A stretch of DNA of 43,436 nt from Oscillospiraceae bacterium. GTDB taxonomy: Bacteria > Bacillota > Clostridia > UMGS1810. Within the stretch, counting starts at the first letter, position 1. The number at the start of each line of letters is the position of its first letter. The DNA lies in NCBI GenBank assembly GCA_015068975.1, contig SVJM01000003.1, forward strand, positions 1 through 43,436, given 5' to 3'. The notes beneath the pieces are model-generated. The model saw only the letters and a list, made by a program, of their open reading frames with translations. It ran no database searches and had not been told where the DNA came from. This document shows positions 32,584 to 40,630 of this stretch, piece by piece. Position numbers and translations under genes: made by a program.

Positions 32584-33096
32584 AATAACCCTCCAACTTT
32601 AATATCAATCTCTGTTTATTACATAAAAATGCAGGGACAATGCTCATCATCCCGAAAACGGACGGATGAGGGCATCCGCCCCTGCAAAAATCCAATATGA
32701 TATGTACGTTTTTAGAATCAGTGAACGATGTAGTCAATGTGCCACATCGTTAATGGAAAATTGAAAGTTGAAAGTTTAAAATTATGGTGGAAAATCGCCT
32801 TGCAATTTTCTTCATTAATTGTCCATTTTCCATTTTCAATTCTCAATTTATACCGACTGAACAATGTAGATGTCACACATTCTGGCGATATACTCGCTTA
32901 CGCTCGTGCGATATATTTGTTTCACAAATGCAATACAACTCAATTTCATTTCGTTGCAATATAATATAAATTCCTTATTCTCGTCCCGAAGGGACATATC
33001 ACACCATCAGGTATATCGCATCCGCTAGGATATATCGCAAATTCCACCGGGAATTTATATCGCTGATTTCATCTCTGATGAAATCATTATCCGCAA
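32584..33096. other. Repeat-rich gap between VOC gene and eda
   Basis: About 510 bases without a gene. It contains a GC-rich CATCCGCCCCTGCA element (32630-32690), an AACGATGT/ACATCGTT hairpin (32724-32751) and related TTGAAAG- and TTTCAATT-rich segments (32752-32850). The second modular hairpin array follows at 32885-33086. Confidence 0.75.
32885..33086. repeat. Modular hairpin array 2 (linker ATATCGC, inverted halves)
   Basis: Same architecture as the array at 1-280 but with a different linker. GCGATAT at 32885-32891 and 32908-32914 is the inverse of ATATCGC at 33013-33019, 33032-33038 and 33057-33063, plus a degenerate ATATCAC at 32996-33002. Between and after linkers are perfect mini-hairpins: ATTTG-tttca-CAAAT (32915-32929), ACC-atca-GGT (33003-33012), ATCC-gcta-GGAT (33020-33031), AAATTCC-accg-GGAATTT (33039-33056) and TGATTTCATC-tct-GATGAAATCA (33064-33086). 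The last lies 10 bases from the stop of eda. Confidence 0.85.
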
Positions 33097-34068
33097 TTAT
33101 TTTCTTTCTATAAGATGGAATCCAAATCCACCGATTGTTTCCTTTGCATATACAAACTTCATTGTACCGTCTGCATTGTATGTAGCAGTTTCCATATCAA
33201 ACTCAACACCACGTTTTTCAAGATGATATACTGCTCTGTCAACAGTGTTTGTAAGGATAGCGATGTGTCCGTTTGTACCCTTGCCGAAGGATGCAGATTT
33301 CATCACTTCAAATTCTGATCCTACAAAGAGGCTCTTGTCTGTATCTCTTTCCATTGGAAGTCCCATAAAACCGGAGATAAGTGCACCAACCTTCTTAGCT
33401 TCTGCATCGCCTTCACAGTTGATACCGATATGACCGATAGAGAGACCAAGCATTGTATTTACAGACTGCTTGCAAAGGTCTGTGATCTTATCCCATTCTT
33501 CATTGTTGATGAAGTCTTCTTTTACCATGAAGCTTCCGCCACAAGCAAGGATCTTTTTGTTTTTGATATAGCTTGTAAGGTTTGTAAGGTCGATTCCGCC
33601 TGTAGGCATAAATTTAAGACTTGAATATGGAGCAGAAAGTGCCTTGATCTTTGGAAGTCCGCCGCTCTGCTCTGCAGGGAAGAATTTAACCACGTCGAGA
33701 CCAAGTTCAAGTGCCTGTTCGATTTCTGAAGGCGATGTGATACCCGGTGTCACAAGGATACCATTATCTACACACCATTTAACTACCTTTGGATTAAAGC
33801 CCGGACTTACGATAAATTTAGCCCCTGCATTTTTTGCTTTTTCTGCCTGTTCGATTGTAAGAACTGTACCTGCACCAACAAGCATTTCAGGACATTCATT
33901 TGCTACTCTTCTGATTGCTTCTTCTGCAGCTGATGTTCTGAATGTGATTTCAGCAACAGGGAGTCCGCCTGCGATGAGTGCCTTTGCCAATGGAACAGCC
34001 TTTTCCACATCATTGATTTTGATAACAGGAACAATACCGATTTTTTCTATTTCTTTTGCGTAATTCAT
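33097..34068 (-). CDS. eda: KDPG/KHG aldolase fused to a VOC-like domain
   Basis: This 323-residue protein has an aldolase part at residues 1-205 and a VOC-like part from about 210. The aldolase carries the catalytic PVAEITFRT glutamate (E40) and the Schiff-base lysine in DVVKFFPAE (K128), enough to cleave KDPG to pyruvate and glyceraldehyde 3-phosphate. The C-terminal ~115 residues start GLSIGHIGINC, then NGHIAILTNTVDRAVYHLE, and end GGFGFHLIERK, which is the pattern of half a VOC protein. Normal Eda is about 210 residues. It is last in the uxaB-uxaA-eda operon, completing galacturonate breakdown. Confidence 0.9.
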   Translation of the reverse strand: MNYAKEIEKIGIVPVIKINDVEKAVPLAKALIAGGLPVAEITFRTSAAEEAIRRVANECPEMLVGAGTVLTIEQAEKAKNAGAKFIVSPGFNPKVVKWCVDNGILVTPGITSPSEIEQALELGLDVVKFFPAEQSGGLPKIKALSAPYSSLKFMPTGGIDLTNLTSYIKNKKILACGGSFMVKEDFINNEEWDKITDLCKQSVNTMLGLSIGHIGINCEGDAEAKKVGALISGFMGLPMERDTDKSLFVGSEFEVMKSASFGKGTNGHIAILTNTVDRAVYHLEKRGVEFDMETATYNADGTMKFVYAKETIGGFGFHLIERK

Positions 34069-34085
34069 ATTTCACATATCCTTTC

Positions 34086-35456
34086 TTATAATGTAACACC
34101 GTCTTTGAAGATGGAGATTTCTTCATAACCGTTTTCTTCATTTCTACTTAGTCTACCGTTTGCAACCTCTACACAGTAGTCAAATAACTCCTGAGTAAGG
34201 TCTTTGCCGTTCAGGATTTCTCCTGCATCAAAGTCTATCCAGCCTGACTTTCTCTTAGCAAGGTCAGAGTTTGTAGAAATCTTAATTGTAGGAACACAAG
34301 AGCCTACCGGTGTACCTCTGCCTGTGGTAAAGAGTATCATATGTACTCCCGAAGCCATAAGGTTTGTGATTGCAACGATGTCATTTCCGGGGCCGTTGAG
34401 AAGATTAAGACCATTCTTTGAGAGAATATCGCCATAATCAAGCACGTCAACTACTTCACTCTTGCCGCCCTTCTGCACACAACCGAGAGACTTTTCTTCA
34501 AGAGTTGTGATACCGCCGGCTTTGTTTCCCGGCGAAGGATTTTCATAAACCACCTGATTGTGTCTTATGAAGTATTCCTTGAAGTTATTAATAAGCTTAA
34601 CAGATTTGTCAAAGATTTCTTCGTTGATACATCTTTCCATAAGAAGATGCTCTGCACCAAACATCTCGGGAACCTCTGTAAGAACAGTGCTTCCACCATA
34701 GGAGATAAGCTTATCTGAGAATCTTCCCACAAGTGGGTTTCCTGTGATGCCACTGTATCCGTCAGAGCCACCGCATTTTAAGCCTACTCTTAATTTGGAA
34801 ATATGTACAGGCTGTCTTTCGAACTTAGAGGCATAAGCCTTAAGCTCTTCGATAACCTTAACTGCATCTTCAATATCATCATCGTGATCCTGACAGTTAA
34901 AGAACTTCACTCTGTCGGGATTTACTTCTCCAAGGACTTCCTTGAACACCTCAAGGTTGTTGTTTTCACAGCCAAGTCCCAGTACAAGCACACCGCCCGC
35001 ATTAGGATGGTTTACCATACCTTTGAGGATAGTCTGTGTGATCTTCTGGTCATCGCCAAGCTGTGAGCATCCGAATGGATGTGGGAATGCCTTTGCGCCT
35101 GTGATTTTTGCAAGGCGTTCTGCAATCTTATTTACACAGCCAACTGTGTTTACAATCCAGATGTCATTTCTGATACCCACATCGCCATTTTCTCTTACAT
35201 AACCCATAAAGCAGTAATTTGTATCAACCTTTTCTATAGGAGTGAAGTTTGGTTTGTAGGTGTATTCTATAATGTCTGAAAGGTTTGTCTTGGTATTATG
35301 TGTATGCACATGATCCCCTGCCTTGATGTCTTCTGTTGCGTGACCGATAGGGAAACCGTATTTGATGATGTTCTCACCTTTTTTTATGTCACAAAGTGCA
35401 CTTTTGTGTCCTGTGGAAAGATTTACTTCCACATTGTCAAGAGGATTAATCTTCAT
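34086..35456 (-). CDS. uxaA: Altronate dehydratase
   Basis: This 456-residue UxaA-family enzyme dehydrates D-altronate to 2-keto-3-deoxygluconate in galacturonate catabolism. The N-terminal SAF-like segment (about residues 1-80, GDHVHTHN) is joined to the UxaA core with GYVRENGDVGIRN and the cysteine-bearing FGCSQLGDD and KCGGSDGYSG. The ATG at 35456 is used, giving GAGGTGG 9 bases upstream. It overlaps the uxaB stop by 11 bases, so the two are coupled. No kdgK gene to phosphorylate the product is seen in this window. Confidence 0.93.
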   Translation of the reverse strand: MKINPLDNVEVNLSTGHKSALCDIKKGENIIKYGFPIGHATEDIKAGDHVHTHNTKTNLSDIIEYTYKPNFTPIEKVDTNYCFMGYVRENGDVGIRNDIWIVNTVGCVNKIAERLAKITGAKAFPHPFGCSQLGDDQKITQTILKGMVNHPNAGGVLVLGLGCENNNLEVFKEVLGEVNPDRVKFFNCQDHDDDIEDAVKVIEELKAYASKFERQPVHISKLRVGLKCGGSDGYSGITGNPLVGRFSDKLISYGGSTVLTEVPEMFGAEHLLMERCINEEIFDKSVKLINNFKEYFIRHNQVVYENPSPGNKAGGITTLEEKSLGCVQKGGKSEVVDVLDYGDILSKNGLNLLNGPGNDIVAITNLMASGVHMILFTTGRGTPVGSCVPTIKISTNSDLAKRKSGWIDFDAGEILNGKDLTQELFDYCVEVANGRLSRNEENGYEEISIFKDGVTL

Positions 35457-36732
35457 AGTATTTAGCCACCTCGTCATAGAGATATGTAAGGTCTTCGCCC
35501 CAGAATTCTACCTTTGCAAGGATATCCTTGAGAGATGCCTCTTTCATAAACGCCATTACATCCTTATCGTCATTTGGTTCGCCTACCTTGTAGAATTTGA
35601 TAAGGTTTGCAAATGATTCGAGAAGTGTTTCAGGCATTTTGTTATAACGCTTGATATATTCTGTAATAGATGGAAGTACTCTTACCTTGAACTTACTTAC
35701 AGAGTTTAAAGAAATATCCTTGATAAAGTGTTTGATATAAGGATTTTCAAATCTGGTAAGAACGTTGTTTGCATAATCTATGAGTTCTTCTTTTGGAAGA
35801 TCAAGTGTAGGGATGATTTCTTCAAACACACATTTGTCTACAAACTTTCTGATATCAGGGTTTGTAACACATTCTCTTACTGTTGTAAAGCCTCTGAGCA
35901 TACAGTAAGGAACCATAGATGTATGTGCACCATTTAAGATTCTTACTTTTCTTGTTCTGTACATACTCATATCTTCTGTCCAGATAACATTGAGTCCAAC
36001 ATCTGTGAAAGGAAGCTCCTTTGTGAAATCCTTTGGGGATTCGATTACCCAGAGATGGAAGTATTCGGATGTGTTTACCATATTGTCTTCGTATCCGAGA
36101 CCAAGGTCTTCGCCCTTAGGATATCCTGTATTGATTCTGTCAACCAAAGTTGAGCAGAAGTAGTTTTTCTCTTCTACAAACTTCACAAAATCTTCGCCAA
36201 GATTCCAGTCGGAAGCATACTGAAGAACGATTTTCTTAAGATTGTCACCGTTCTTTTCGATAAGCTCACAAGGAAGGAAGATAAATCCGTCAAGTCCTGC
36301 CTTGAATCTTTCATAAAGAAGAACTGTTACCTTTGCAGGGAAAGATTTTGGAGGAGTGTCTGTAAGTTTGTCCTCAGCCACATATGTAATACCTGCTTCT
36401 GTTGTGTTTGATACAACAACTCTGAAGTCAGGATTCTTTGCAAGATCAAGAAATGCCTGATAATCTTCATAAGGCTTAACACAACGTGAGATAGAATCTA
36501 CGATAGTCTTCTCTACACCTTCAACACCTCTGATTACGTGAGTATAGTTGCAATCCTGTGCTGAAAGCATATCGCACATACCATTCTCAATTGGCTGTAC
36601 CACAACGATATTTCCGTTGTACTTTCCGCTGTCATTAAGCTTCTGAATCATCCAGTCAACAAAGCCTCTTAAGAAACCGCCTTCGCCGAACTGAATAATT
36701 GTTTCAGGTCTGATAGTTTTTTTGATGTTCAT
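35446..36732 (-). CDS. uxaB: Tagaturonate reductase
   Basis: This 428-residue member of the mannitol dehydrogenase family is the UxaB type, reducing tagaturonate to altronate with NADH. The N-terminal Rossmann motif is IIQFGEGGFLRGFVDWM. The catalytic lysine-asparagine-histidine pattern is visible in RKVRILNGAHTSMVPY at about residue 260. At 428 residues it is shorter than the ~480-residue E. coli enzyme. It is first in its operon, behind a TATAAT promoter. uxaC (uronate isomerase) and a regulator are not in the window. Confidence 0.92.
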   Translation of the reverse strand: MNIKKTIRPETIIQFGEGGFLRGFVDWMIQKLNDSGKYNGNIVVVQPIENGMCDMLSAQDCNYTHVIRGVEGVEKTIVDSISRCVKPYEDYQAFLDLAKNPDFRVVVSNTTEAGITYVAEDKLTDTPPKSFPAKVTVLLYERFKAGLDGFIFLPCELIEKNGDNLKKIVLQYASDWNLGEDFVKFVEEKNYFCSTLVDRINTGYPKGEDLGLGYEDNMVNTSEYFHLWVIESPKDFTKELPFTDVGLNVIWTEDMSMYRTRKVRILNGAHTSMVPYCMLRGFTTVRECVTNPDIRKFVDKCVFEEIIPTLDLPKEELIDYANNVLTRFENPYIKHFIKDISLNSVSKFKVRVLPSITEYIKRYNKMPETLLESFANLIKFYKVGEPNDDKDVMAFMKEASLKDILAKVEFWGEDLTYLYDEVAKYYED

Positions 36733-36776
36733 AATTAATCCTCCTATATAAATTCATAGTTATCCATTATGAGTGA

Positions 36777-36805
36777 ATTATATCATAAATATACCAAAAA
36801 TGCAA
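36777..36805 (-). promoter_or_regulatory. Promoter of the uxaB-uxaA-eda operon
   Basis: TTGCAT (36805-36800) and TATAAT (36782-36777) with a 17-base spacer on the minus strand, 45 bases before the start codon. The -35 is weak, which would fit activator control. AGGAGG precedes the ATG. Confidence 0.6.
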
Positions 36806-36835
36806 TAATTATCATATATTTAACAATAATTTATT

Positions 36836-36869
36836 CAAAAAAATGACCGCCTGAATTACAGGCAGTCAT
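36836..36869 (-). terminator. Terminator of the secreted wall protein gene
   Basis: On the minus strand ATGACTGCCTG (36869-36859) pairs with CAGGCGGTCAT (36853-36843), with one wobble, followed by TTTTTTTG. Confidence 0.9.
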
Positions 36870-36914
36870 CCTTTTCATTTATTACATATAATTTCTTCTG
36901 TATTTCAATATATA

Positions 36915-39086
36915 CTACTTTTTGATTTTAACTGTTACGCATTTGGATGAACTGTTCCATGATATTGTAGCACCAAAGTATTCTGCTACAGCACGTACAG
37001 GAAGCAATGTTCTGCCATTCTTGATAACCGGAGGGCTATCCAGTTCAAAGGTTTCGCTTCTGTCGAAGGCATAATTTTCGCCAACACGCAGATACAGTGT
37101 CTTTCCTTTAAGATCAAGTGTAATCTGCTGAAGCGATTGATTCCAGCCAACTGTTCCACCCATTGCTTCAATAAGTGCACGGATAGGAATCATTGTACGA
37201 CCATTAATGATACATGGGGCTGTTTTCTGGCTGTCGATATTTACTGACTTTCCGTTTACATTCATTTTTGGATTATCGATATAAAGCTTTACAACAAGCT
37301 CATCAATATCTTCTTCGAGTTCTTCTTCGGGCTTTTTTTCAGGCTCTTTTTCCGGTTCTTCCACCTTTGCATCCTTCCATACTGCAACGAAGCAGATTGT
37401 TTCATCACCATAAGGATCCGATGCCCATGAGCTGTCTATATAGAACTGATTGTTGCCGCTGAATGTTCTTAGCTTATAGTCATTTGCTTTGCAATCTTCG
37501 ACGCTCTGCCATCCGTTATTTGGTGTAAGATACTTACCGTCTGACTTACGCATAACTACCCATGCATGGAAGTCTTTTCCCTCGTATTTAAATTCACATT
37601 CAGGTGCTGCCATAATCATACCATATTCGTATGTTCCGCCACTCATTTTGCCGGTTCCGCCATTTGCATCGAATACAACAGTGCAACCATTCTTCATTGC
37701 CCTGGTCCAACCTGCATAAATAGTAACGTCAGATTCCTGTGTGAATGTAGTCTGGGCTGTGACCTGTGACCCACCATTTGGTGCAGTGTACCATCCTGTA
37801 AATATATATCCGTTTCTGGTGGCTTCGGGAAGACTTCCGTAAGCTTCCCCTGAAACTACCTGCTTTGTGCTTGAACTACAGCTACCGCCGTTTGCATCAA
37901 AGCGTACATTGTAATAGGCTTTTCCGGGTGTTTTGAAGCTGCGTGTTTCTCCTTCAAAGCGTGTACCATCAACAACTGTGAAGAATCTGTACTTATAAGT
38001 AGTGCCCTTTTTGAGAGTGTATCCTACCTCTGTATTTATATCATACCAGGAGTGGAAAAGAGTTGTATTTTTGCCAACAATTTTCGATACATCTTCCACA
38101 TGGTTTTTCAAAACATTTCCGTTAGAATCCATCAATACAACTCCGCACTGAGTTACAGAAGATCCTGCCGGCTTTGTAATCTGTGTAACTATGCAGGCAT
38201 TTGTTTCATTTACAAATGCTTTTGAAGTATACTTTTCCTGTGTAGGTGCAGTTACAGTTACATTTGGCTTTATTACAATACCGGGTGCATCCCCGCTACT
38301 TGCTCCAACAAGGCTCCAGTCAGGTCTCCAGAATCCCTGAACAACATGAGAAGCTGTTCCTGCAGGGGACTGCTTTCCGCACTTACATGTGTATTTGGTG
38401 CCACGTGATTGTTTTGTTGAAATTTTGTGTGAAGAAACAGTATTTCCGTTTCCTCTTTCGATAGTGGTAAATGTCCAGCTACCATCTGAATTCTGTGTAT
38501 TGTTTACTGATGCAACAATAACAACGTGTGCTGTAGGGCTTGTAGAATTATAATGCATTCCACAGGATTTACAGTAAGGCATATACAAACAGAAGTCACC
38601 CACCTGTGGCTTATATGGATTGTATGTTGTGTATCCATTTGACCAGATAGGTGTATATGTACCTGTTCCTGCATCTCTCCAATACCCTGCTTTAGCTGAA
38701 CGAGGAATTACACTCTTTGGAATACCTGCTGCAGCTGCACACCAGGATACAAATGCCGCACACCAGTCCAAACCGTCTGTACCCATAAAGCGACCGTATT
38801 CGGTAAAACTTCCGCCAGAGCCATTTCCTGCCCATTGTCCGCTGGCTGTTCCGCCTTTATATCCTTGCTGACTGAGTGCTATCTGCACCATACGTATTCT
38901 GGGATCAGAATTACTGCTGTATGCAGAGCACGCCTTCTGATAATAAGCGCTGCTTGCAAAACTTTCTGAAACATTCACACCAAGACCTGCTGCTTCTGCC
39001 TTCATAGGTGTGACAAAACTGCATATACTGATCATCAAAAAGAAGACCTGCATCATGCTGATCATTTTTAAAATCTTGGATTTCAT
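36915..39086 (-). CDS. Secreted CHAP-like peptidase with InlB-type repeats and stalk domain
   Basis: This 723-residue exported protein has a signal peptide (residues 1-32, ending near MKAEAAG). Next is a CHAP/NlpC-P60-like amidase domain (about 55-260) with the nucleophile in DWCAAFVSWC (C109) and a His in TAHVVIVAS (H187). It carries two extra cysteine pairs, YCKSCGMHY (C172, C175) and YTCKCGK (C234, C236). A fibronectin-like region (~275-385) precedes two InlB B-repeat-like units (YNVRFDANGG, TVVFDANGG). After an EPEKEPEKKPEEE linker, a copper-amine-oxidase N-terminal-like domain ends the protein. It probably cleaves or binds peptidoglycan. The ATG at 39086 follows GAGGGGG. The gene is monocistronic. 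Confidence 0.85.
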   Translation of the reverse strand: MKSKILKMISMMQVFFLMISICSFVTPMKAEAAGLGVNVSESFASSAYYQKACSAYSSNSDPRIRMVQIALSQQGYKGGTASGQWAGNGSGGSFTEYGRFMGTDGLDWCAAFVSWCAAAAGIPKSVIPRSAKAGYWRDAGTGTYTPIWSNGYTTYNPYKPQVGDFCLYMPYCKSCGMHYNSTSPTAHVVIVASVNNTQNSDGSWTFTTIERGNGNTVSSHKISTKQSRGTKYTCKCGKQSPAGTASHVVQGFWRPDWSLVGASSGDAPGIVIKPNVTVTAPTQEKYTSKAFVNETNACIVTQITKPAGSSVTQCGVVLMDSNGNVLKNHVEDVSKIVGKNTTLFHSWYDINTEVGYTLKKGTTYKYRFFTVVDGTRFEGETRSFKTPGKAYYNVRFDANGGSCSSSTKQVVSGEAYGSLPEATRNGYIFTGWYTAPNGGSQVTAQTTFTQESDVTIYAGWTRAMKNGCTVVFDANGGTGKMSGGTYEYGMIMAAPECEFKYEGKDFHAWVVMRKSDGKYLTPNNGWQSVEDCKANDYKLRTFSGNNQFYIDSSWASDPYGDETICFVAVWKDAKVEEPEKEPEKKPEEELEEDIDELVVKLYIDNPKMNVNGKSVNIDSQKTAPCIINGRTMIPIRALIEAMGGTVGWNQSLQQITLDLKGKTLYLRVGENYAFDRSETFELDSPPVIKNGRTLLPVRAVAEYFGATISWNSSSKCVTVKIKK

Positions 39087-39116
39087 ATAATCCCCCTCTT
39101 TCATATAACTATGGTA

Positions 39117-39145
39117 ATTTTACCATTTTCATCAATTGATGTCAA
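39117..39145 (-). promoter_or_regulatory. Promoter of the secreted protein gene with -10 palindrome
   Basis: TTGACA (39145-39140) and TAAAAT (39122-39117) with a 17-base spacer on the minus strand. ATGGTAA (39111-39117) and TTACCAT (39120-39126) are 7-base arms over the -10, a possible operator. Confidence 0.7.
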
Positions 39146-39189
39146 CTGATTATCAACATTATGTCAGTTTGCGACCGAAGTTCATTTTA

Positions 39190-39217
39190 AATAAAAGAGG
39201 TGAGAAAATCTCACCTC
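39190..39217 (-). terminator. Terminator of the Gfo/Idh/MocA gene
   Basis: On the minus strand GAGGTGAGA (39217-39209) pairs perfectly with TCTCACCTC (39205-39197) around 3 bases, followed by TTTTAT. It lies just after the stop at 39225. Confidence 0.85.
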
Positions 39218-39224
39218 CCTTTTA

Positions 39225-40523
39225 TTATTCATTTACAAAGCCATACTCTTCAAAATATTTGTCTACATCTTCTACAGTGTTGTTATGTCTTGCTCTTTCC
39301 GCGGCAAATACGATGAAATGGTTTCTCACCGATGTATCAATGTCGGCAGCACAGAAGCCGGTGTAATTATCTCCGAGATAATCATAAAGTTCATTGATTA
39401 TACCTTCATCGCCACCGCCGTGACCTGAAAGTATGCTTTCATCCTTACTTGCAACCGGTATTTTTTCTGTCTTTGATTCTTCGAAATTGTATACTGTTAT
39501 TTCGCTGTCGCTCATATTTGCATAAAGTTCGCCCTTAGTACCGAACAATCTTATGTATCTTCCTCCACGATTAAAGGCATTCATTGTAAAGGATACGGTA
39601 GTACCACCTTCAAATTCCATATTTACTATCTGATGGTCTACCACATCATTGTTTGCGTGGAATACACACAAACCATAATCTGAAGTCTTAAGTGCTTCCA
39701 TAACTTCCTCATCGGTAGCACGTTCGCCTTTTCTGTTTTTGTGAGTAAGTACGCCTCTGAACCAGTTGTTATTTTTGTCATCATAATAAAGTTTCTTACA
39801 GTTATATGGGCAAGTGCTCTCAACAGGGCAACCGCCGTCAATACAACGAACCGGTGAACCTTCAGGGGCATTTTCACTCTTGAAATATGAAAGACCGCCA
39901 AAAGACTGAACCTTTTTGCAAGGTTTATCAAGTATCCATTGTAAAATATCTATATCGTGACAACTTTTAGCAAGAAGCATAGGTGTGCTGTCCTTTTCGC
40001 TATGCCAGTTGCCACGTACATAACTGTGGCTCTGGTGTGTGTTTCCTACTGCTTCCACCTGATGAGCAGACATAATATCACCGATGATTCCACTCATTAC
40101 AAGTTCCTTTACTCTCTTATAAAATGGTGAATATCTCAACACGTGACATACAAGCACCTTAACACCCTTCTTTTCTGCCGCAAATGCAATTTCTGCACAT
40201 TCTTCTGCTGTCTGTGCAACGGGCTTTTCGAGAAGAATATCATAGCCGAGCTCTATCGCTTTCAAAGCCGGCTCATAATGCATATCATCCTTCATACAGA
40301 TAAGCACCAGATCCGCCATCTTAGGTCTTTTTAAAACATCCTCCCAGCTATTAAAGCACATATCATCGGATATACCGTGATCTTTTTTGATTTCATTACG
40401 TCTTGCTTCTACAGACTCTGCCACGCCTATTATATTAAACTTTTCGGGACAGTGTGCAATGATTCTTGAGTAAGCGTGCCCACGGTTTCCCGCACCTAAC
40501 AAAATTACTGAATATGTTTTCAT
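39225..40523 (-). CDS. Gfo/Idh/MocA family oxidoreductase
   Basis: This 432-residue dehydrogenase-like protein has an N-terminal Rossmann fold with VILLGAGNRGHAYS (dinucleotide loop) and the EKPVAQTAEE motif, where lysine is catalytic in the family. The C-terminal half contains a cysteine-rich segment (CIDGGCPVESTCPYNCKK, about residues 227-245), seen in some branches and perhaps structural. It should oxidise or reduce a sugar or polyol derivative. It is divergent from the AraC regulator gene, which probably controls it. AGGATAG precedes the ATG. The sugar acted on is unknown. Confidence 0.88.
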   Translation of the reverse strand: MKTYSVILLGAGNRGHAYSRIIAHCPEKFNIIGVAESVEARRNEIKKDHGISDDMCFNSWEDVLKRPKMADLVLICMKDDMHYEPALKAIELGYDILLEKPVAQTAEECAEIAFAAEKKGVKVLVCHVLRYSPFYKRVKELVMSGIIGDIMSAHQVEAVGNTHQSHSYVRGNWHSEKDSTPMLLAKSCHDIDILQWILDKPCKKVQSFGGLSYFKSENAPEGSPVRCIDGGCPVESTCPYNCKKLYYDDKNNNWFRGVLTHKNRKGERATDEEVMEALKTSDYGLCVFHANNDVVDHQIVNMEFEGGTTVSFTMNAFNRGGRYIRLFGTKGELYANMSDSEITVYNFEESKTEKIPVASKDESILSGHGGGDEGIINELYDYLGDNYTGFCAADIDTSVRNHFIVFAAERARHNNTVEDVDKYFEEYGFVNE

Positions 40524-40630
40524 AATCTATCCTCCATTGACATTTTGTATTTTTATGATACAATGAATTATGGTTAAAGTCTATGATTATATAATCATAA
40601 ATTAGCATAATTTTGATATTTGGAGGAAAG
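40524..40630. promoter_or_regulatory. Divergent promoter region with 18-bp palindrome
   Basis: The gap between the Gfo/Idh/MocA gene and the AraC gene contains the perfect palindrome TATGATTATATAATCATA (40582-40599). It carries an overlapping TATAAT in both directions (40590-40595 plus; 40591-40586 minus). It could be a shared -10 region or a regulator site. No good -35 is visible on either strand. Confidence 0.6.

Noticed and set aside
36915-39086. Sortase-anchored surface protein
   Set aside because: No LPxTG motif or C-terminal hydrophobic tail; the protein ends in the stalk domain.
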